Part shown: positions 40,187 through 51,816 of the stretch, in pieces | Layout of the letters: each line of letters opens with the position of its first letter | How positions within the stretch are numbered: the first letter of the stretch is position 1 | Assembly: GCF_003173595.1 (NCBI RefSeq) | Contig: NZ_QGNZ01000002.1 | Span: 248,001 to 312,000 of the forward strand | Reading direction: 5' to 3' | Length of the DNA: 64,000 nucleotides | Source of the DNA: Pedobacter yonginensis | GTDB lineage: Bacteria; Bacteroidota; Bacteroidia; Sphingobacteriales; Sphingobacteriaceae | Translations under genes and position numbers: made by a program | The notes under the pieces: generated by a model | Seen by the model: only the letters and a program-made list of their open reading frames with translations | Databases searched by the model: none | What the model was told of the DNA's origin: nothing

Positions 40187-40218
40187 TTTGCAGTACAAAG
40201 AAACGAATTATATCTTTG
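40187..40218 (+). promoter_or_regulatory. Promoter of the first tRNA-fMet/Glu pair
   Basis: TTTG at 40187-40190, 20 bp, then a perfect TATCTTTG at 40211-40218, matching the Bacteroidetes consensus. It lies 63 bp upstream of the tRNA and overlaps the 5' side of era on the other strand. Confidence 0.75.
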
Positions 40219-40280
40219 CATTCCAATTCGGAAACAGAGTTAAGGATTTAATTCAAGCGAAAAAACGAGTTGATATAGAG

Positions 40281-40356
<76 letters not shown>

Positions 40357-40434
40357 AGTAGATTGATGAAGATAGATTTTGTGAACCAGATTTGAAAAAA
40401 TTGAAGTTCTAGAATCTTAACTCTAAAATTTAAT

Positions 40435-40506
40435 GGCCCGTTCGTCTAGGGGTGAGGACGCCAGATTTTCATTCTGGAAACAGGGGTTCGATTCCCCTAC
40501 GGGCTA
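40435..40506 (+). tRNA. tRNA-Glu (TTC)
   Basis: 72 nt cloverleaf. Acceptor GGCCCGT / ACGGGCT, anticodon stem CCAGA / TCTGG, anticodon TTC at 40468-40470, T-arm AGGGGTTCGATTCCCCT. CCA is not encoded. It shares a transcript with the tRNA-fMet 78 bp upstream. Its paralogue at 54511-54582 differs at several D-arm and acceptor positions. Confidence 0.95.
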
Positions 40507-40523
40507 CAGAAAATTTATAAAAG

Positions 40524-40554
40524 AACCTGCAAATATTTAATTTGCAGGTTTTTT
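40524..40554 (+). terminator. Terminator of the first tRNA pair
   Basis: AACCTGCAAAT / ATTTGCAGGTT perfect stem with a 5-nt loop and TTTTTT tail, 17 bp after tRNA-Glu. The following 318 bp to 40872 holds no gene or structure that I can support. Confidence 0.9.
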
Positions 40555-40872
40555 GCGTTTAGATGTTATTTTATAAATAGGTCGAATTTCTGAATGGTCT
40601 TCAAAATAATAGAAATGAATTAATTAACCTACTTTTTAGAGTTCAACCCTAATTCTATAAAAGAACGAGAGTGTTCGAAAAAGAATTGATAACCGATTAC
40701 TTAGGCTTCATTTCTATTTCTACAACATTTTGGAACACTGATTTATCCTTTTGCAAAGCATAATTTCTACAATAAGGTTAGCCGTTAGATTGTAATAACG
40801 AGTTTTATTCCTCGTTGATTTGTTGTGGTTTTAGGATGCGTTTTCCTGTACGTTTTTTCAATTCCAAAAATC

Positions 40873-41928
40873 TTAATTTTCTAGCGATGCCATGTCGATT
40901 ACAAAGCGATATTTTACATCGCCCTTTGCCAGACGTCCAAAAGCTGTATTCACTTCTTGAATGTTGATGATTTCACTTTCAGCAGTAATGTTATGCTTAA
41001 AGCAGAAGTCGAGCATCTCTTGTGTTTCGGCAATGCCACCGATGTTTGAGCCCGCAAAGCTCCTTCTTCCCATCACTACATTAAATGCCCCTATTTCGAG
41101 TGGTTCTGGTGGAAGGCCCACCAATACCACGCTTCCATCATGCCTTAAAAGATTGAGATAAGTATTAACATCGTGCTTTGCAGAAACGGTATCAAGAATG
41201 AAATGAAGTTTGCGATTATATTTAGCCATTTGCTCGCTATCGGCCGAAAGCACTGCCTCGTCGGCACCTAAACGTTTAGCATCAGCTACCTTTTCGGAAG
41301 ATGTGGTGAACACCACCACCTCAGCACCCATTGCCTTTGCAATCTTGATGGCCAAATGACCCAGTCCCCCAATGCCAAGCACACCAACCTTCTTACCAAG
41401 GCCCGCTTGCCAATGCTTTAATGGAGAATATACCGTAATGCCCGCACAAAGCAGTGGTGCCGCAGCTGCCAAATTTTCAAAAGAGGGCATACGCAAAACA
41501 TACTTCTCGTTGCATACATACGCTTTGGAGAAACCTCCGAATGTTGTACCACCCAGATCGTGATCTAAGCTATTGAAAGAAAAGGTTACCCCATCGTCAC
41601 AGAACTGCTCGATGCCATCTTCGCAATATTCACAATGCCCGCAGCTGTACACAATACAACCTATACCCGCAAGATCACCAACCTTGAAATCCTTTACGTG
41701 ATCGCCAACTGCTGTAATCCTACCCAAAATCTCATGTCCTGGAACAATAGGGAACATCGTTCCACCAAAGTCGTTTTTGATCTGGTGAAGGTCTGAGTGA
41801 CAGATCCCGCAGAAAAGGATTTCCATTTCAACATCGTTTGGCTTAACGACTCTACGATTGATATTCATCTCTGCCAATGGCTGTTCGGCTGGTGCAGTAC
41901 CATATGCTTTTATTTGCTTGATTTCCAT
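40873..41928 (-). CDS. Zinc-dependent NAD(P) alcohol dehydrogenase (YahK/CAD-like)
   Basis: 351 residues from the ATG at 41928 (MEIKQIKAYG), 4 bp after the preceding stop; an ATG at 41955 would add nine residues and overlap that gene. Catalytic zinc ligands in GICHSDLHQ and PGHEI; structural zinc from four Cys in SCGHCEYCEDGIEQFC; nucleotide loop GIGGLGHLAIKIA. This branch reduces aldehydes. It is the last gene of the six-gene operon and a paralogue of 43210-44343, but cytoplasmic. Confidence 0.93.
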   Translation of the reverse strand: MEIKQIKAYGTAPAEQPLAEMNINRRVVKPNDVEMEILFCGICHSDLHQIKNDFGGTMFPIVPGHEILGRITAVGDHVKDFKVGDLAGIGCIVYSCGHCEYCEDGIEQFCDDGVTFSFNSLDHDLGGTTFGGFSKAYVCNEKYVLRMPSFENLAAAAPLLCAGITVYSPLKHWQAGLGKKVGVLGIGGLGHLAIKIAKAMGAEVVVFTTSSEKVADAKRLGADEAVLSADSEQMAKYNRKLHFILDTVSAKHDVNTYLNLLRHDGSVVLVGLPPEPLEIGAFNVVMGRRSFAGSNIGGIAETQEMLDFCFKHNITAESEIINIQEVNTAFGRLAKGDVKYRFVIDMASLEN

Positions 41929-41932
41929 ATTC

Positions 41933-43210
41933 TTATTTTGCTGGTAAAATTTCATTTAAACAATTGATAGCATTCAGGGTACGTGGATAGCCAACATAAG
42001 GCAATAGCTGAGTCATCAGATTAATTAGTGTTTGCCTATTATTTCCTACTTTAATATTGCCGCTGATATGACCTTTGATCTGGCTTTCTGTTCCGCCCAA
42101 GGCAATAAGAAAAGATAGTGTAACCATTTCCCTTGTTTTCACATCTAGACCATTCCTTGTTATGTAGTCTCCGAAACAGTTTGCAGACAGATATTCCTGA
42201 ATGTGCAATAAATCCTTTGGTGAGCTTTTATACATCTCGTTTACACGGTTGCCTACGATTTCCTTTTGTTTGGCCATTCCCTTCTCCATACGAGTTGCGG
42301 GAGAGGTGGTAGCCTGGCTTTCCAATGGTAATTCAATATTTTTCGCAACAAATATTTCATTCGTTGCACCGATAAAATCGATCACCTTTGAGATGCCTAC
42401 ATATGGCACAGACTGATAGAGCACCTCCTTAATCTCAACAGGTGTAACGCCCACATTCAATGCCGCTTCAACAAACATTTTATATTCGGTTAGCGCTTGA
42501 CTACCGATTGTAGAGGCCATGATTATCAGCACACGTATTTTTGTTTCCATTTTATCGTGGGCAATTACCTGGTCGAATGCAAAATTGTCAAACACCTGGA
42601 TCAACTCAGGATCGGTCTGCGCTGCTTTAGAAACATAGTTAGGCCAAAGCTCTTCGTGATTTTTATGGGCAGTTTCGGTTATTCCCAACTTCGATGAACC
42701 CTTAATGGCTGATGCTTGGTAACGGTTATAATCTTCATCACTAACCGGATTTAACCATTCGGTCTTGTCCTTTTCATAATCCGGAACAAGGGCGATGTGC
42801 CGCATCAAACTGCCATGTGATGCGCCATGCCAGTGTACAGCATTTTTTGGAATTTTCACTACATCTCCTTTTTGTATGAGTTGGATTGATTTTCCTTTTT
42901 CCTGGTAATACCCCGTTCCTTCGATTACAAATAGAATTTGTCCGCTAGCATGGGTATGCCAGTTGGTCCTTGCTTTGGGCTCAAACGTTACCGTCCCGAT
43001 ATTTACATCATAACCTTCATCAGGCTTTACGTTCATGTTCACCCAAACCGTTCCGGTAAAATTCTGTGCTGGCGCAGCTACACCCTTATCGATAAATGAA
43101 TTCATCTTATTAATTCTTTTCTGTTCAACCTGCGCATCAGCTGTGGTTGCATCTAATAAAAGGGATGCAACCAGCAACAGCGCGGGCTTCATTTGTTTAA
43201 GTACTTTCAT
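41933..43210 (-). CDS. Cupin / carboxymuconolactone decarboxylase fusion, exported
   Basis: 425 residues with a signal peptide (LLLVASLLLDATTADAQ). Residues ~50-150 form a cupin with RTNWHTHASGQILFVIEGTGYYQEKGK and PKNAVHWHGA, giving three His metal ligands. Two CMD-type helical repeats follow (~215-300 and ~335-420; TEYKMFVEAALNVGVTPVEIKEVLYQ and KGHISGNIKVG). The AhpD-type CxxC pair is absent, so it is not a thiol peroxidase; the reaction is unknown. The start overlaps the upstream stop as TAATG, so it is translationally coupled to the exported dehydrogenase. Confidence 0.9.
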   Translation of the reverse strand: MKVLKQMKPALLLVASLLLDATTADAQVEQKRINKMNSFIDKGVAAPAQNFTGTVWVNMNVKPDEGYDVNIGTVTFEPKARTNWHTHASGQILFVIEGTGYYQEKGKSIQLIQKGDVVKIPKNAVHWHGASHGSLMRHIALVPDYEKDKTEWLNPVSDEDYNRYQASAIKGSSKLGITETAHKNHEELWPNYVSKAAQTDPELIQVFDNFAFDQVIAHDKMETKIRVLIIMASTIGSQALTEYKMFVEAALNVGVTPVEIKEVLYQSVPYVGISKVIDFIGATNEIFVAKNIELPLESQATTSPATRMEKGMAKQKEIVGNRVNEMYKSSPKDLLHIQEYLSANCFGDYITRNGLDVKTREMVTLSFLIALGGTESQIKGHISGNIKVGNNRQTLINLMTQLLPYVGYPRTLNAINCLNEILPAK

Positions 43211-44343
43211 TATTTCAATGTTTTCATATCAATCACGTAACGAAACTTTACTTTTCCATCCAACACATTTTTATAGGCATTTTCTACAGCTGTTGCTGTT
43301 GCCGGAATGATTTCTACTTCCGGATAGATATTGTTGGCGGCCGAATAATCCAACATCTCTTGTGTTTCTTTAATACCTCCAATTTGTGAACCAAATACCT
43401 TTCGGTTGCCTTGCCAGATCAGTTTATCAATAGGAATGTTAGGCATTACTGCATAAGGTGGAAGTCCAACAATCCCCATCTGCCCATCAATCTTCAGCAT
43501 CTTGAGGTAGGTGTTCGGTTCGTAGCTTGCAGGAATGGTGCTGAGCACGAAATTCAATGAATTATCTAGTCCTTTTAACTGGGCAGAATCATTTACGTTT
43601 ACATAGCGAATAGCTCCCATTCGCTTCGCATCTTTCCTTTTATCTTCTGTAATATCAAAAACAGTAACCTCTGCTCCTAGTTTTACCGCATATTGGACGG
43701 CCATGTGGCCTAACCCGCCAAACCCTGCAACACCTACCTTGTCGCCCTTTTTCACGCCTGCATAACGGATTGGCGAATAAGTGGTAATGCCCGCACATAA
43801 AAGTGGTGCTACCTTTTTAAGGTCGGCAGTTGCTGGGATTTTAATGGCAAAGCCTTCGGTCAGCGTAATGTTGTTCGAATAGCCGCCTTGAGTGGTTTCA
43901 TTGTTATGGAACTGGTCTTTGTCATGATAGGTGAGCACCACATCTTTGCAATACTGTTCTAACCCTGCCTTGCAGTATTCACATTGACCACAAGAGTTTA
44001 CCATGCAGCCAACCCCTGCAAGGTCGCCAACCTTGAACTTGGTAACATTTTTACCTATGGCAACTACCTTCCCTGCGATTTCATGTCCGGGAACCATCGG
44101 AAATTCTTCCTTTCCCCAATCGCCTTTTACATGGTGGATGTCGCTGTGGCAAATACTGGCATAAAGTATATCGATCTGGATATCGTTATCGCCAACTGCA
44201 TGCCGCTGGAATTCAAAAGGCTTAAATTTTCCACCGATCGCAACTACGGCAAGGCCTTTTGCTGGAAGGGTTTTTTGTTGTGCAGATGCCGCAGTAAAAA
44301 GGGAGAGCGTAAGTAGTGTAATCAAATTGAGTGTCCGTTTCAT
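43210..44343 (-). CDS. Zinc alcohol dehydrogenase family protein with signal peptide
   Basis: 377 residues. The first ~22 are a clear Sec leader (MKRTLNLITLLTLSLFTAASAQ), rare for an NAD(P)-dependent dehydrogenase. The remainder is a full zinc ADH: ASICHSDIHHVKG, PGHEIAGKVVAIG, four structural Cys in SCGQCEYCKAGLEQYC, and nucleotide loop GFGGLGHMAVQYA. It is about 40-50% identical by eye to the cytoplasmic paralogue two genes downstream. How it would get cofactor outside the cytoplasm is unclear; the leader may be inefficient or the substrate-binding role non-catalytic. Confidence 0.9.
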   Translation of the reverse strand: MKRTLNLITLLTLSLFTAASAQQKTLPAKGLAVVAIGGKFKPFEFQRHAVGDNDIQIDILYASICHSDIHHVKGDWGKEEFPMVPGHEIAGKVVAIGKNVTKFKVGDLAGVGCMVNSCGQCEYCKAGLEQYCKDVVLTYHDKDQFHNNETTQGGYSNNITLTEGFAIKIPATADLKKVAPLLCAGITTYSPIRYAGVKKGDKVGVAGFGGLGHMAVQYAVKLGAEVTVFDITEDKRKDAKRMGAIRYVNVNDSAQLKGLDNSLNFVLSTIPASYEPNTYLKMLKIDGQMGIVGLPPYAVMPNIPIDKLIWQGNRKVFGSQIGGIKETQEMLDYSAANNIYPEVEIIPATATAVENAYKNVLDGKVKFRYVIDMKTLK

Positions 44344-44377
44344 AATTTTGCTTTTTTATGTAATTATTAATTTGTGA

Positions 44378-44947
44378 TTAGGGCTTACTGATGCCCAGGT
44401 TTTCATTTTTATGCAGTTCTGGATTTTGAACAAGGGTTGCCACAAATGCAGCAATGCTTTTTCTGGATATAGCCGAACCTTTTTCGGGAGTGCCCTTTTC
44501 TGTCAATGTATAGTTCACTTCATTGCTATTGGTAAACCAATCTGGCCTTAGTATCGTAAAATCTAATCCAGATGCTTCAATTACATCTGCCAATTTCCTG
44601 TAAGGAACCAGAACTGATTTCAACGGTGTTTCATAAATACCAATGGAACTTATAGCAATTATTCGCTTTGCTTTGGCTTCATTCATTGCCTTTACAATGT
44701 TCTTTGTCATGGCCTCTAAGTTACCTGCAAGGTTTACATACACAATATCCTGTCCTTCAACTGCATCTTTCAGATTGGTATAATCCATTACATCTCCTTG
44801 CACTATCTTAGCGCTGGTGGTTTCTTTCGTTATATTGCTTATGTTTCTTGCCAAAAGGGTTAGATGTATATCATCCAGTTTTTGTAGGGCATCTACTACA
44901 AATTTCGCTAGACTTCCTGTGGCACCTACAATCAATACATTTTTCAT
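44378..44947 (-). CDS. NAD(P)H-binding SDR-like protein
   Basis: 189 residues. N-terminal Rossmann motif MKNVLIVGATGSLAKFVVDAL, then GDVMDYTNLKDAVEGQDIVYVNLAG and ISSIGIY, and LDFTILRPDWFTNSNEVNYTLTEKGTP, as in the atypical SDR5 / NmrA-like NAD(P)-binding family (PF13460). It lies 34 bp before the exported dehydrogenase and 8 bp after the aldo/keto reductase. Confidence 0.9.
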   Translation of the reverse strand: MKNVLIVGATGSLAKFVVDALQKLDDIHLTLLARNISNITKETTSAKIVQGDVMDYTNLKDAVEGQDIVYVNLAGNLEAMTKNIVKAMNEAKAKRIIAISSIGIYETPLKSVLVPYRKLADVIEASGLDFTILRPDWFTNSNEVNYTLTEKGTPEKGSAISRKSIAAFVATLVQNPELHKNENLGISKP

Positions 44948-44955
44948 ATTTTTAT

Positions 44956-46322
<1,367 letters not shown>

Positions 46323-46506
46323 TTATTGAGAAAGCTAGTTTCTGTTTGATATGCTCAATGTTATCGATAATACAAAGTTGGACATAGCCCATAAACAAAT
46401 TGTTATACAGATTACTGCATGTTATACCATTATCACTGATTTAGATTTTTCAAGGACATAAACACTATCTGCGTTTGTATATTTGAGGTAGATAAATGGA
46501 AATGAA

Positions 46507-47403
46507 ATGGAAAAATTGCTCAAAATCGACAATGTAGGACAATTCAGCGCTATGAATAACAATGAAACCCTGCACCCACTGGTAAATATCGTTGACCTAT
46601 CTAAGGCTGACAAAAGAGAGAACCGCAAGTCTAATTATGGTTTTTATGCTGTTTTTCTAAAGGAAATAAAATGCGGCGATCTTCATTACGGCTGTAATTA
46701 TTACGACTACGAGGAGGGCACCTTGGTCTTTGTGGGGCCTGGACAAATAATTGGCGTAGAAAATAGTGGTGAGATGTACCAGCCAAAAGGCTCTGCGCTT
46801 GTTTTTCACCAGGACCTAATCAAGGGAACATCACTTGGCCGACACATCGCTGATTATAACTTTTTTTCTTATCAAGTGCATGAAGCACTCCATCTTTCTG
46901 AAAGCGAAAGAAAATTAATTTATGATTGCTATGAGAAGATCAGACAGGAATTGGGCCGTTCCATTGATAAGCATAGCCGCACATTGATTGTAAGTAATAT
47001 CGAGCTCCTGCTCAATTACTGCGTTCGCTTTTATGATCGCCAGTTCATTACCCGTGAAAATGCAAACAAGGGCGTCCTTCAAAAGTTTGAAGAACTACTT
47101 AATGGCTATTTTAGCTCAGAAAAGCCCAGGGAAATCGGCCTCCCGTCTGTTGCGTATTGTGCAAATCAACTCAACTTATCGGCAAATTATTTTGGCGATC
47201 TCATCAAGAAAGAAACCGGAAAATCTGCACAGGAATACATCCAATTAAAACTGATGGATATTGCCAAAGAGAAAATGTTTGACACTAGCAAGTCCGTTAG
47301 TGAGATTGCGTACGAATTAGGATTTAAATATCCCCAGCATTTCAGCCGGTCGTTTAAGCAACATGTTGGGTATTCTCCCAATGAATATCGTAGCTTGAAT
47401 TAG
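46507..47403 (+). CDS. AraC family transcriptional regulator
   Basis: 298 residues. N-terminal cupin-like sensor (~20-150) and a C-terminal AraC double helix-turn-helix (~195-298) with LGFKYPQHFSRSFKQHVGYSPNEYRSLN. A TATATTTG -7 element lies at 46478-46485. It is divergent from the six-gene oxidoreductase operon and very likely controls it, possibly in response to an aldehyde or quinone. The inducer is unknown. Confidence 0.94.
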   Translation: MEKLLKIDNVGQFSAMNNNETLHPLVNIVDLSKADKRENRKSNYGFYAVFLKEIKCGDLHYGCNYYDYEEGTLVFVGPGQIIGVENSGEMYQPKGSALVFHQDLIKGTSLGRHIADYNFFSYQVHEALHLSESERKLIYDCYEKIRQELGRSIDKHSRTLIVSNIELLLNYCVRFYDRQFITRENANKGVLQKFEELLNGYFSSEKPREIGLPSVAYCANQLNLSANYFGDLIKKETGKSAQEYIQLKLMDIAKEKMFDTSKSVSEIAYELGFKYPQHFSRSFKQHVGYSPNEYRSLN

Positions 47404-47489
47404 TAATACAGCTACTTAAAACGAACCTCCCCATACCCAAAATTCCATTAAAGAGTCCGAACAAATCCCATTCCTGAACAGAAAGTTAA

Positions 47490-47521
47490 AACCTATAGAT
47501 CAATAATCTGTAGGTTTTTTT
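47490..47521 (+). terminator. Terminator of the AraC gene
   Basis: AACCTATAGAT / ATCTGTAGGTT stem (one G-U) with a 5-nt loop and T-run, 87 bp after the stop. The rest of the gap up to 47784 shows no gene. Confidence 0.8.
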
Positions 47522-47784
47522 GTTTTATCTATTTAAAATTTCTTCTATACTACCAAAACACATTTTCTTAGTGATATTTCGCACAGAAACCACATATAAC
47601 TTAACCTTTCAGCTCAGAAAAAGTTAAATACACTAAAAATCAAACGATTTGCATATTTTTTTGTTTAAAACGTATTATTTAATTTCACTTTCAGCTTGTA
47701 ATTGTTTTATTTTGTAATGCTCTTAACGGATTACTGATTAAACTCACCGAAAAGGGACTTAAAGATATCCGAAAATTATTATTT

Positions 47785-48102
47785 ATGCCTAAACTTTTTA
47801 TTGGAGGACTTGCTGAGAACATTCAGGAAATGGATTTGGCGATATTTGTGAGTTTGCATGGTCGCGTGGATACAATAAAAGTGGTAAGAGACCGAGCCAC
47901 AGGTAAATGCAAAGGTTACGCATTTCTAGAAATTCCAGATCTGGCAGACGCGAAAAACATCATTTCTATGCTTAATGGAGAAACTTTTAAGGGCAACGTA
48001 GTTACCATTAAAATCAACCCAGATACACCTGTAGTCACTAAACCAATAGCTAAAAACAACGACACCTTTAAAAAGAAACGACCAAGGGTTTCTAAAAGTT
48101 AA
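47785..48102 (+). CDS. RRM-type RNA-binding protein
   Basis: 105 residues, a single RNA recognition motif. RNP2 is LFIGGL (residues ~4-9) and RNP1 is KGYAFLEI (~44-51), followed by VVTIKIN. A basic C-terminal tail (KKKRPRVSKS) likely aids RNA binding. Many Bacteroidetes carry such small RRM proteins in place of Hfq/ProQ roles; targets are unknown here. It is monocistronic. Confidence 0.93.
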   Translation: MPKLFIGGLAENIQEMDLAIFVSLHGRVDTIKVVRDRATGKCKGYAFLEIPDLADAKNIISMLNGETFKGNVVTIKINPDTPVVTKPIAKNNDTFKKKRPRVSKS

Positions 48103-48384
48103 AAACCATTTAAAATGCAACCGTTAACTCAATTGAGGTTTATTTAAGCCCCAAGATACTAAAGCACACCCTGAATTTATTTCAGTTTCTATTTCGTTTT
48201 AAAAGCTATTATTGTAATCCCGAAGCTAGGTCAACTTAGTTAAATTATCAATCAACATTCCGAAATACTGCGGTGCGCTGTTCCCATAAACCAAATACTC
48301 GTTTCGGTTTTTGCTCCCGAAAGATACAAAAGGTGTATTGGAAAACCTTTTCGTTTTACCAATACACTAAATTAGGGCAAATGC

Positions 48385-51300
48385 TTAAGCCTCAGCGGCT
48401 TCCGAAGGAAATTCAATTTTAAGCATAGAAATCACTGTATTTACGGTTTCATCTACATTTTTGATGGCGCCTTCTAAAGATGGATCATTAATTTGCTCGC
48501 TTCCGAAACCTTCTATATCTCGAATTACGCGTTGTATGGTGGTCATATTTAAATGATCTATACTCGATTTTAATTTGTGGGCAACTGAGCCCATTTGCTG
48601 CAAGTTGTGGTTTTGGTAGGCTTCTTTAAGCTCATTTACCATTGGTGGCATTTGCTCACAGAACATATCGACCATTTTTTTCACAAAATCTTCTCTCCCC
48701 TTACTGATTACACGCAGAGAGGATAAATTATATAAAGGTTCTTCCATTTTAACTCCTTCTTCTAGTTGAGTATCCTCATCTTTATTAATCCACTTATCTA
48801 TTGTTTTTAAGAACGTTTCCTCGTCAATTGGTTTGGTAATGTAATCGTTCATCCCCGCAGCAATGCACTTCTCCCTTTCGCCTTTTATGGCCGATGCTGT
48901 AAGGGCAATAATCGGAATTTGATTACCCATTTCGCGCAAACGCCTGGTGGTTTCGTAACCATTCATAATTGGCATTTGAATATCCATTAAAACCACATCA
49001 AACTGATCATTAGCAATCATATCCAGCGCCATTAAACCATTTTCTGCTACCATTACCGTTGCACCAAAATCTAAAAGTAAAATAGAGGCAACTAGGCGAT
49101 TTAAATCGTTGTCATCGGTAATTAAAACTTTTCTACCCTGTAGAAATTCCTCGCTGAATTCGGTTACCACTTTCTCTGGCATATCTTCGGCAACACCCTT
49201 TGGTAGTTCCAAAATAAATGAAATGGTGGTTCCTACGTTTTTAACGCTATCTACAAAAATCTCACCACCCATTTGTTTAATTAGGTTTTTACAAATGCTC
49301 ATCCCTAAGCCTGTACCCCCATATTTACGGCTTACCGATTCGTACTCCTGACTAAACTTATCAAACAAGTGTGCAACAAAGGATTCTTCCATCCCAATAC
49401 CGGTATCCTTTACAGAAACCTCGATCACTTGAGAGTGGAGCCTATCGGTAATTACTTTGCAACTTAAATCAACAGATCCCTTTTCGGTGAACTTAACGGC
49501 ATTGGTCATTAAATTGAGCAACACCTGATTGATGCGGTATGGATCGCCAATTAATACCGGTGCAATTTTACCATCGAAATAGTAATTATTTAAATCTAAG
49601 CCCTTTTGTTCGCCCTTGTGTGTAATTACCTGCATCGAGTTTTGAAGCACATCTATCAAATTAAAGCCGATGTTTTCTAAACTCAGTTTACCCGCATCAA
49701 TTTTTGAAAGATCCAACACATCATTGATGATAACCAACAGACTTTTTGAGGCTTTTTGTATCGTTTCGAGATAAAATTCTTGCTCGGTACCCAATTCAGT
49801 TTTGGCCAATTGGTTGGTCATACTCATTATTGCATTCATCGGAGTACGCATTTCGTGGCTCATATTTGCCAAAAATGTTTCCTTTGTGGCCGCCAAATGC
49901 TCAGCCTCATTTCGTGCTGCAATTAGTTCTATTTCTTGTAGCTTTTGGTCAGTAATATCGAGGTGAATGCCGATAGAACCTACGAGTTCTGATTTATCAT
50001 TATAGCGGGGTGCACCACTTACCAACCACCATTTCTTTTCGCCATTTTTGTTTTTGGTTTCTACTTCGTAGGCATCTGCAACGCCTTCTTGGCGCTGTTT
50101 TATTTTATCCTGTTCCAGGTAGTCCTGCTCTGGTGATAAAAACATTTCGCTGGCCTTTTTCCCAATTAACTCGGGAATGGTATAACCACACATGTGGCAA
50201 AAACTGTTGTTGGCGTAGGTAATGTATCCATCGTTATCTACCTCAACCATACCCAGTTTCATATTGGCTAAAATACTTCGGTACTTTTCTTCGTTCACCC
50301 GTAACGATTCCTCCACTGTCTTCCGCTCAGTTATATCGGCCATAAAGCCTGTAAATACCTTGGCATTATCCTGGCTGGTGTATGAGTAAGCCGAGTGCAC
50401 GGCATACCATCTGGTATCTAAACCCGGAATTGTAATTTCCGACTCATCGTAAAAGGGCTCTAATGTATTTCGGCTGTGTTGCTGTTTGCGATCTATCCGA
50501 GCCTGATCTATAGGGGAAATATATTTACCTTCCCAAAATTCTTTTGCAGAGATGCCAAATACACGCTCAACCGCTGGACTTATATATCGTAACCCATCTG
50601 TGCCATCTTCTCTATATTCGTATTCGTAAATTACCCCTGGAATATTCTCCGAAAGCGATCTAAATTGCCTTACGTGCTGCTCCAGTTCGAGCTCTGTTTT
50701 TTTAATCGGTGTAATATCTGTATGGGTACCCACAATTCTAAGGGGCCTCCCGTTATCATCTTTTTCGATCACTACACCTCGATCCAATACCCATTTTACA
50801 TCTCCATCTTTTTGAATGATGCGGTATTCTTCGTTGTGTGAATCTATTAAGCCACGTTTATATTTTTTAAAATTTTGAAAAAGCAGGTGAAAATCTTCCT
50901 TATGCACTTTATCCCACCAAACAATCTCGTTGGCCTCCATTTCTTCGTCAGAATAGCCCCAAAACTCATTATTGGTTTTAGAAAACAGGGTTTTTCCAGT
51001 CCTGAAATCGTGTTCCCACACATTACCTATTTTTTCTAAAGCCAACCTAAAGCGGTTTTCAGATTCTTTTAAAAGCTCTTGGGCTTCTTTTTCTTTAGTA
51101 AAATCTTCTATCAGTGCAAAAAAGCCAGTAAGCTCACCAGATTGATTATGAATGGGTTGCCCTTTTATACGAGCCCAATAGGGTTTCCCAGATTTAGAGT
51201 AGTTGTAAATATCTGCATTAAACGCCTCCCCTTTTGTTATCTGGGTGTTTAAATACTTTAGCGTTTCTCGATCTGTTTTTTCACCATTAAGCAAATCCTC

Positions 51301-51816
51301 AGGTTTCTGGCCGAGTGCTTCTTCAAAAGTATAACCCGTCATCTCGGTAAAGCTTTTGTTTACCCAGGTTATTCTATCCTCTTTATCGGTGATGATGATG
51401 GTATTGATATTGATTTCTGCAATTCTAGAAAGGGTTCTTAATTGATCTTCCTTACTTCTGGTGGCAACGGGAGCATTTTCTGATGCCGCCATATCGTAAG
51501 ATGTTCCAGTAAAAAGAATCTGATCACTCCCTTCCAAATATTCAATATTACCGTTGATGGTATATCCGCTGCTGTGTTTTACTCTGAGGTTTAAAGATTG
51601 GCTATTGAGAGATTTAAGAAAATCAAAGCTCAGAACATCATCAGTTGCCTTATCTAAAACAAAGTGTTCTGAAAATGAACTTGCGACGCATTTTTCACAA
51701 ATCTTCTCTATTTCAACGCCACAATCTTCAATAATTAAATTTTGATCAATAAGAATGTACAACGGAAACAATCGGTTGAGTTGTTTTTTGCTGAACGAAA
51801 ATTGGGATGTACTCAT
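48385..51816 (-). CDS. Soluble hybrid sensor histidine kinase (multi-PAS, HisKA, REC, HPt)
   Basis: 1143 residues and no membrane segment, so it senses inside the cell. Order: an N-terminal PAS-like region (~10-110), four further PAS domains (~130-250, 255-375, 385-500, 510-630), a dimerisation/phosphoacceptor region with HEMRTPMNAIMSM, a HATPase region with DTGIGMEESF and GGTGLGMSI, a receiver with MDIQMPIMNGYETTRRL (~900-1015), and a C-terminal HPt with SVAHKLKSS. It likely feeds a phosphorelay; the response regulator at 52562 across a 745-bp gap is a plausible partner. That gap (51817-52561) has no supported gene. Confidence 0.95.
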   Translation of the reverse strand: MSTSQFSFSKKQLNRLFPLYILIDQNLIIEDCGVEIEKICEKCVASSFSEHFVLDKATDDVLSFDFLKSLNSQSLNLRVKHSSGYTINGNIEYLEGSDQILFTGTSYDMAASENAPVATRSKEDQLRTLSRIAEININTIIITDKEDRITWVNKSFTEMTGYTFEEALGQKPEDLLNGEKTDRETLKYLNTQITKGEAFNADIYNYSKSGKPYWARIKGQPIHNQSGELTGFFALIEDFTKEKEAQELLKESENRFRLALEKIGNVWEHDFRTGKTLFSKTNNEFWGYSDEEMEANEIVWWDKVHKEDFHLLFQNFKKYKRGLIDSHNEEYRIIQKDGDVKWVLDRGVVIEKDDNGRPLRIVGTHTDITPIKKTELELEQHVRQFRSLSENIPGVIYEYEYREDGTDGLRYISPAVERVFGISAKEFWEGKYISPIDQARIDRKQQHSRNTLEPFYDESEITIPGLDTRWYAVHSAYSYTSQDNAKVFTGFMADITERKTVEESLRVNEEKYRSILANMKLGMVEVDNDGYITYANNSFCHMCGYTIPELIGKKASEMFLSPEQDYLEQDKIKQRQEGVADAYEVETKNKNGEKKWWLVSGAPRYNDKSELVGSIGIHLDITDQKLQEIELIAARNEAEHLAATKETFLANMSHEMRTPMNAIMSMTNQLAKTELGTEQEFYLETIQKASKSLLVIINDVLDLSKIDAGKLSLENIGFNLIDVLQNSMQVITHKGEQKGLDLNNYYFDGKIAPVLIGDPYRINQVLLNLMTNAVKFTEKGSVDLSCKVITDRLHSQVIEVSVKDTGIGMEESFVAHLFDKFSQEYESVSRKYGGTGLGMSICKNLIKQMGGEIFVDSVKNVGTTISFILELPKGVAEDMPEKVVTEFSEEFLQGRKVLITDDNDLNRLVASILLLDFGATVMVAENGLMALDMIANDQFDVVLMDIQMPIMNGYETTRRLREMGNQIPIIALTASAIKGEREKCIAAGMNDYITKPIDEETFLKTIDKWINKDEDTQLEEGVKMEEPLYNLSSLRVISKGREDFVKKMVDMFCEQMPPMVNELKEAYQNHNLQQMGSVAHKLKSSIDHLNMTTIQRVIRDIEGFGSEQINDPSLEGAIKNVDETVNTVISMLKIEFPSEAAEA

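Noticed and set aside
42216-43210. AhpD-like peroxidase function for the CMD repeats
   Set aside because: The required CxxC pair is missing in both repeats.
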